NCBI GenBank assembly: GCA_003118195.1
Contig: BEXV01000045.1
Location: 381,011-400,445 of the forward strand
DNA from: Hemicentrotus pulcherrimus
Lineage: Eukaryota; Echinodermata; Echinoidea; Camarodonta; Strongylocentrotidae
Direction: 5' to 3'
Length of the DNA stretch: 19,435 nt
The translations under genes and the position numbers were made by a program. The first letter of the stretch is position 1. Each line of letters opens with the position of its first letter. Positions 17,022 through 19,435 of the stretch are shown here, piece after piece. The notes under the pieces were generated by a model, which searched no databases, was not told where the DNA came from, and saw only the letters and a list, made by a program, of their open reading frames with translations.

Positions 17022-17208
17022 GTGAGATGCCCACATCATTGCCACACCCAACCTATACGGTCTATGGAGACAGGGATTTTGAGAGCTTCTTTGGTTTGAG
17101 GTGCTGAAGACTGCGACATAGGAAACCACAAGTAATGATGGTTGATGCATGATTGGTAAGGTATAATGAGCTTCATCCTGCTACTTCTAACTAATCCTCT
17201 ATCTTCAG
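17022..17208 (+). other. Candidate 187-bp intron
   Basis: The donor CAG|GTGAGA at 17021/17022 matches the animal consensus. The acceptor CCTCTATCTTCAG ends at 17208, with CTAAC at 17187-17191 as a plausible branch point 17 bases upstream. Joining 16984-17021 (ATG at 16984) to 17209 gives only a 29-codon frame (MRFYCEFEFILPR then LGTDCTPYQQSWMIQL, stop). A second frame opening at the acceptor reads VRNGLHTLPTVLDDPTLKIK and on to a TAG at 17288. Neither is recognised. AATAAA follows at 17262 and 17349. It may be the 3' end of a gene, a non-coding RNA, or chance. Confidence 0.25.
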
Positions 17209-17351
17209 GTTAGGAACGGACTGCACACCTTACCAACAGTCCTGGATGATCCAACTCTAAAAATAAAATGGTCTTTGATAGCTCTGTAGCGAAACTACAG
17301 CCAAAAACTATGAAGGGTTCATACACCATCATAGGGTATACAGTTTAAAAT

Positions 17352-17536
17352 AAAGGTGAGTTCTGGTGATGCGATTGCATTGTGAAAGAAAGGGTGTGGA
17401 ATAGATCAGAAAAAGTTGATCATGTAGCATGTAAGTATTGGTGTGCACTGCAAGGTTCTGAACTCATTAATCATTAAAAAAAATTAGCCCAGTCTTGGTT
17501 AAGTAAGAAGCACTGTACACAGAAAGATGTATATGG
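17352..17536 (+). repeat. Dispersed repeat, copy 2
   Basis: Reverse complement of the element at 1-188. Blocks kept include GATGCGATTGCA, TGTGGAATAGATCAGAAAAAG, GCAAGGTTCTG and the final 33 bases ending ATGTATATGGGACT. It begins just after AATAAA (17349-17354) and may therefore be 3'-flanking or UTR sequence shared by two loci rather than a transposon. Copy 2 carries an extra ~12 bases (AAGTATTGGTGTGCAC) where copy 1 has a GATGCTA stutter. Confidence 0.75.
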
Positions 17537-18118
17537 GACTACACAAATGGTTTCGGGGCTAGTACTACCTGATTTTCTTGTCTTTCTTTGCTCATTACTC
17601 AGCCAGTATACATTTTCTTCCAAAATTGACTGACACATGACATTTATTTGTTATCCTGAACGTTCAGTGTTAGTTTCGTTTGATTCTGTGAGAATTCATT
17701 TTCTTTCTTTTTTTACCTAACTCGAGTTTATCTGTAACAACTAAATTGATCATAACCCTTGTAAATGTGACATTTTACGTATTTTTCGTAACTTAAGAAA
17801 AAGATGGACTAGTTGAATACGGGCCTTGGTTGAATACTTTCAGGTGTAAGCTTTGATATGCCTCAAGTAACATGAATCTGGTCAAGTCATTTTGTTTCAC
17901 ATACTGTACTTAACTCAGTTACAAAACTTAGAAAGGGTATCAATAATTTAGTTGCTGACTGTATGTAATGGACCCATAAATGAAATATATTTCGAAAAGG
18001 ATTCTGAAGACAGATGCTCGACTCCTTTTTCGTCATTTCTTTCTGGCACATTCCCCCATTCTCCATCCTTTTGTCTGTAATTGTATGTGTTATATCGCCC
18101 CATCCTTCTATCTTTATT
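17537..18118. other. AT-rich stretch, no gene seen
   Basis: No open frame above 60 codons outside those running into the CT tract, and no repeat recognised. Confidence 0.5.
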
Positions 18119-18240
18119 TATTCTCTCTCTCTTCTCTCTCTTCTCTCTCTTCTCTCTCTTTCTCTCTCTCTCTCTTTCCCCATTCTCTTTCTCCATCTCT
18201 CTCATGCACACACACAAACACACATCTACCCCCACAGGCA
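18119..18240 (+). repeat. CT tract with TTCTCTCTC minisatellite and CA tail
   Basis: 18121-18158 is built from 9-bp TTCTCTCTC units (one longer variant plus three clean copies), then (CT)n at 18160-18175, a C/T-rich stretch, and CACACA at 18206-18222. Overlapping Ser/Leu-rich frames on the plus strand and an Arg/Glu-rich frame on the minus strand (17948-18319) are translations of this repeat. Confidence 0.95.
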
Positions 18241-18649
18241 AACACAGACATAAATGTCTAGTTTGTTTCCTGCACCACCTCGTAATCTTGTCTCCCCTTG
18301 CTATAAGCGAACCAGTCAAGTGTTAAATATTATGGGACCTGAAACTTTTATTAAGACATTTTTGGCATACTACAGGTATGCAAAATAAAATCTGAATGAA
18401 AGTTTCAGGGGGTCTGTCTAGCCATGTGTACACACTGATTAGTGTTGCTTTACTCACATGAATCGTCATATTTTAAATGAATTCGTTTTGATTTTTCTTA
18501 TACTCTCCGGTGCCGAGAAACAAAATTACGGCATATGATTTAATAAGAAACTTTTCTCATCATGAACATGAGGTGTTTTACCAGGGTAGCTTAACATGGT
18601 AATTCTTAGAAGGTCTCTTTACATCTGAGGCACGTTGTTTATTGGTGAA
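18241..18649. other. Unassigned stretch, no gene seen
   Basis: It contains an AATAAA near 18384 without a recognisable upstream exon. No other structure noted. Confidence 0.5.
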
Positions 18650-18928
18650 ATGGAATACAAGCCCTATCACAAATCAGCAGACGAATACGTTACCATGGTA
18701 ACCGTAGTTGAGTTAGAAACAGGACAGTGGGACTTGACGTCGTCATGGCACTACATTCAAGCGGTTGAAGGATTTGAGGCATACTTCCTCTTGCAACTTG
18801 TCTCGAAATGCCGCCCTTCCAAAGAATCCTGGATGAAAATGAAACTAAAATTCACTCCCAGGAGAAGAGAAATAATGAAGACTTTAATATCGCCGCAATT
18901 TCTTTTCTTCTTTTCTTTTTCAATCTAG
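18650..18928 (+). CDS. Short unrecognised ORF, 92 codons
   Basis: ATG at 18650 opens MEYKPYHKSADEYVTMVTVV, continuing ELETGQWDLTSSWHYIQAVE, and closes at TAG 18926-18928. The first two thirds have balanced, soluble-protein-like composition. The last fifteen residues (FLFFFSFSI) come from a TTTTCTTTTC tract, so if an exon is present it may end earlier at a donor. No family is recognised, and no poly(A) signal or clear acceptor is seen close by. A frame of this length is expected a few times per window by chance, so confidence is low. Confidence 0.15.
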   Translation: MEYKPYHKSADEYVTMVTVVELETGQWDLTSSWHYIQAVEGFEAYFLLQLVSKCRPSKESWMKMKLKFTPRRREIMKTLISPQFLFFFSFSI

Positions 18929-18932
18929 ATTG
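18921..18932. repeat. 12-bp palindrome
   Basis: CAATCTAGATTG is an exact palindrome overlapping the stop of the 92-codon frame. Probably incidental. Confidence 0.7.
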
Positions 18933-19076
18933 CAGTTCGTTTATCGGGAAATGATAATCTTCTCTGATCTCAATGTACTAAATACAAATTCCCAGAGGCG
19001 TCGTTATAATATTTAGAATGTGAGATGTCGGGAGAATTTTCAAACAAGGAGCCAAAGATGTTTTAATGTATTAGAG

Positions 19077-19099
19077 GTGGGCTTGGGTTTAAAGCCCAC
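19077..19099. repeat. 8-bp perfect hairpin
   Basis: GTGGGCTT (19077-19084) and AAGCCCAC (19092-19099) enclose GGGTTTA. It lies directly upstream of a C-rich tract. Confidence 0.65.
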
Positions 19100-19120
19100 T
19101 CCCTCCCCTGAAAATGATTG

Positions 19121-19258
19121 CAACACCCCCCCCCCCTTCCTTTAGGACTGCGCATGGTCTTAAGACTTTGAAGTTTGCAAAAATGATCCTTGATTTCATC
19201 AATGTGATAAGATCGTAAATTTGGCGACACAAATATTGAGTGGGAGGAGGGGGTGTTG
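19121..19258. repeat. Poly-C11 and inverted G-rich partner
   Basis: CAACACCCCC (19121-19130), which leads into a C11 run (19126-19136), is the exact reverse complement of GGGGGTGTTG (19249-19258). Flanking bases (CCTTCC and GGGAGGAG) continue the complementarity imperfectly. The ~118-bp interior is unremarkable. It may be the two ends of a small fold-back element, or two independent C/G-rich tracts. Confidence 0.5.
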
Positions 19259-19380
19259 AGTTACACATCTACCGAAGCTCCTGTACGAGTTCCCACATAT
19301 TAAGGACAGAAGTCTTGCATTAAGTTCCAGACCAGTAGATAGAGGTAAGTTAATTCTTCTAAATCAAAGCCAGACGCCTT

Positions 19381-19435
19381 ATAATAAAAAATGAAATAGA
19401 AGTAAATAAAGTAAAATAATGAAATAAATACACCC
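19381..19435 (+). repeat. A-rich tract with GAAATA-like units
   Basis: The final 55 bases are almost entirely A/T with recurring GAAATA, GTAAAT and AATAAA strings. It could be a decayed poly(A) or SINE/LINE tail running out of the window. Confidence 0.6.

Noticed and set aside
17948..18326. Open frames of 79-123 codons on both strands
   Set aside because: They are driven by the CT/GA tract (Arg/Glu/Lys repeats on minus, Ser/Leu on plus) and not by protein-like sequence.
1..19435. CRISPR arrays, restriction, toxin-antitoxin or other prokaryotic defence loci, and phage genes
   Set aside because: No regularly spaced identical repeats with unique spacers, no gene clusters, and no ribosome-binding-site pattern; the sequence has animal-genome features instead.
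1..19435. Retroelement coding sequence (reverse transcriptase, integrase) or transposase
   Set aside because: No frame shows the expected motifs such as the reverse transcriptase FADD/YADD box or a DDE-type spacing; only non-autonomous elements are visible.

Overview
This window looks like AT-rich, gene-poor nuclear DNA from an animal. There is no operon-like packing of genes, no Shine-Dalgarno-led ORF series, no rRNA and no convincing tRNA gene. What it does hold is tRNA-derived SINEs, a TTAA-flanked MITE, long CT and CA microsatellites, poly-C and poly-T runs, and isolated AATAAA signals and splice-like sites. The SINE style (tRNA head, GGCGC-rich body, ATAATAAT-type tail) and the composition resemble marine deuterostomes such as sea urchins or other echinoderms. 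That placement is an inference from general resemblance and no species can be named. One ambiguous base (N at 10708) sits inside a CT tract, which fits a draft assembly.

Layout. 1-188 is one arm of a dispersed repeat whose second copy lies inverted at 17352-17536. 206-2830 is AT-rich and apparently non-coding, with a 3'-UTR-like end (AATAAA at 1832) and a tight hairpin at 2194-2220. SINE copies, all in the minus orientation, lie at about 2838-3076, 4234-4530, 11267-11490 and 13828-13996. Between the first two is the longest open frame of the window, 248 codons on the minus strand (3305-4051), with no recognised homology. 4531-8350 is mostly featureless AT-rich DNA apart from a palindrome cluster at 5751-5792. 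8387-8690 is an old direct duplication. 9181-9543 is a MITE with TTAAAGGRR-type ends. 9751-9786 is a near-perfect palindrome with 17-bp arms. 9910-10325 is a GTCGG-rich block with a nested hairpin. A possible terminal exon with a nearby polyadenylation signal lies at 11651-11850. 12.8-13.15 kb holds CA and CA/CG repeats followed by a perfect 20-bp palindrome. CT tracts lie at 10.65, 14.05 and 18.12 kb. A 51-bp direct repeat lies near 14.9 kb. Between 16.0 and 17.35 kb there are scattered gene signals: a TATA-like site, an Sp1/E2F-like site, a good splice donor/acceptor pair and AATAAA.

No protein family could be recognised with confidence in any frame, and no multi-gene system is visible. The observations most worth testing are the 248-codon ORF, the TTAA MITE, the 11.65-11.89 kb terminal exon candidate, the inverted dispersed repeat pair, and the hairpins at 9.75 and 10.08 kb.
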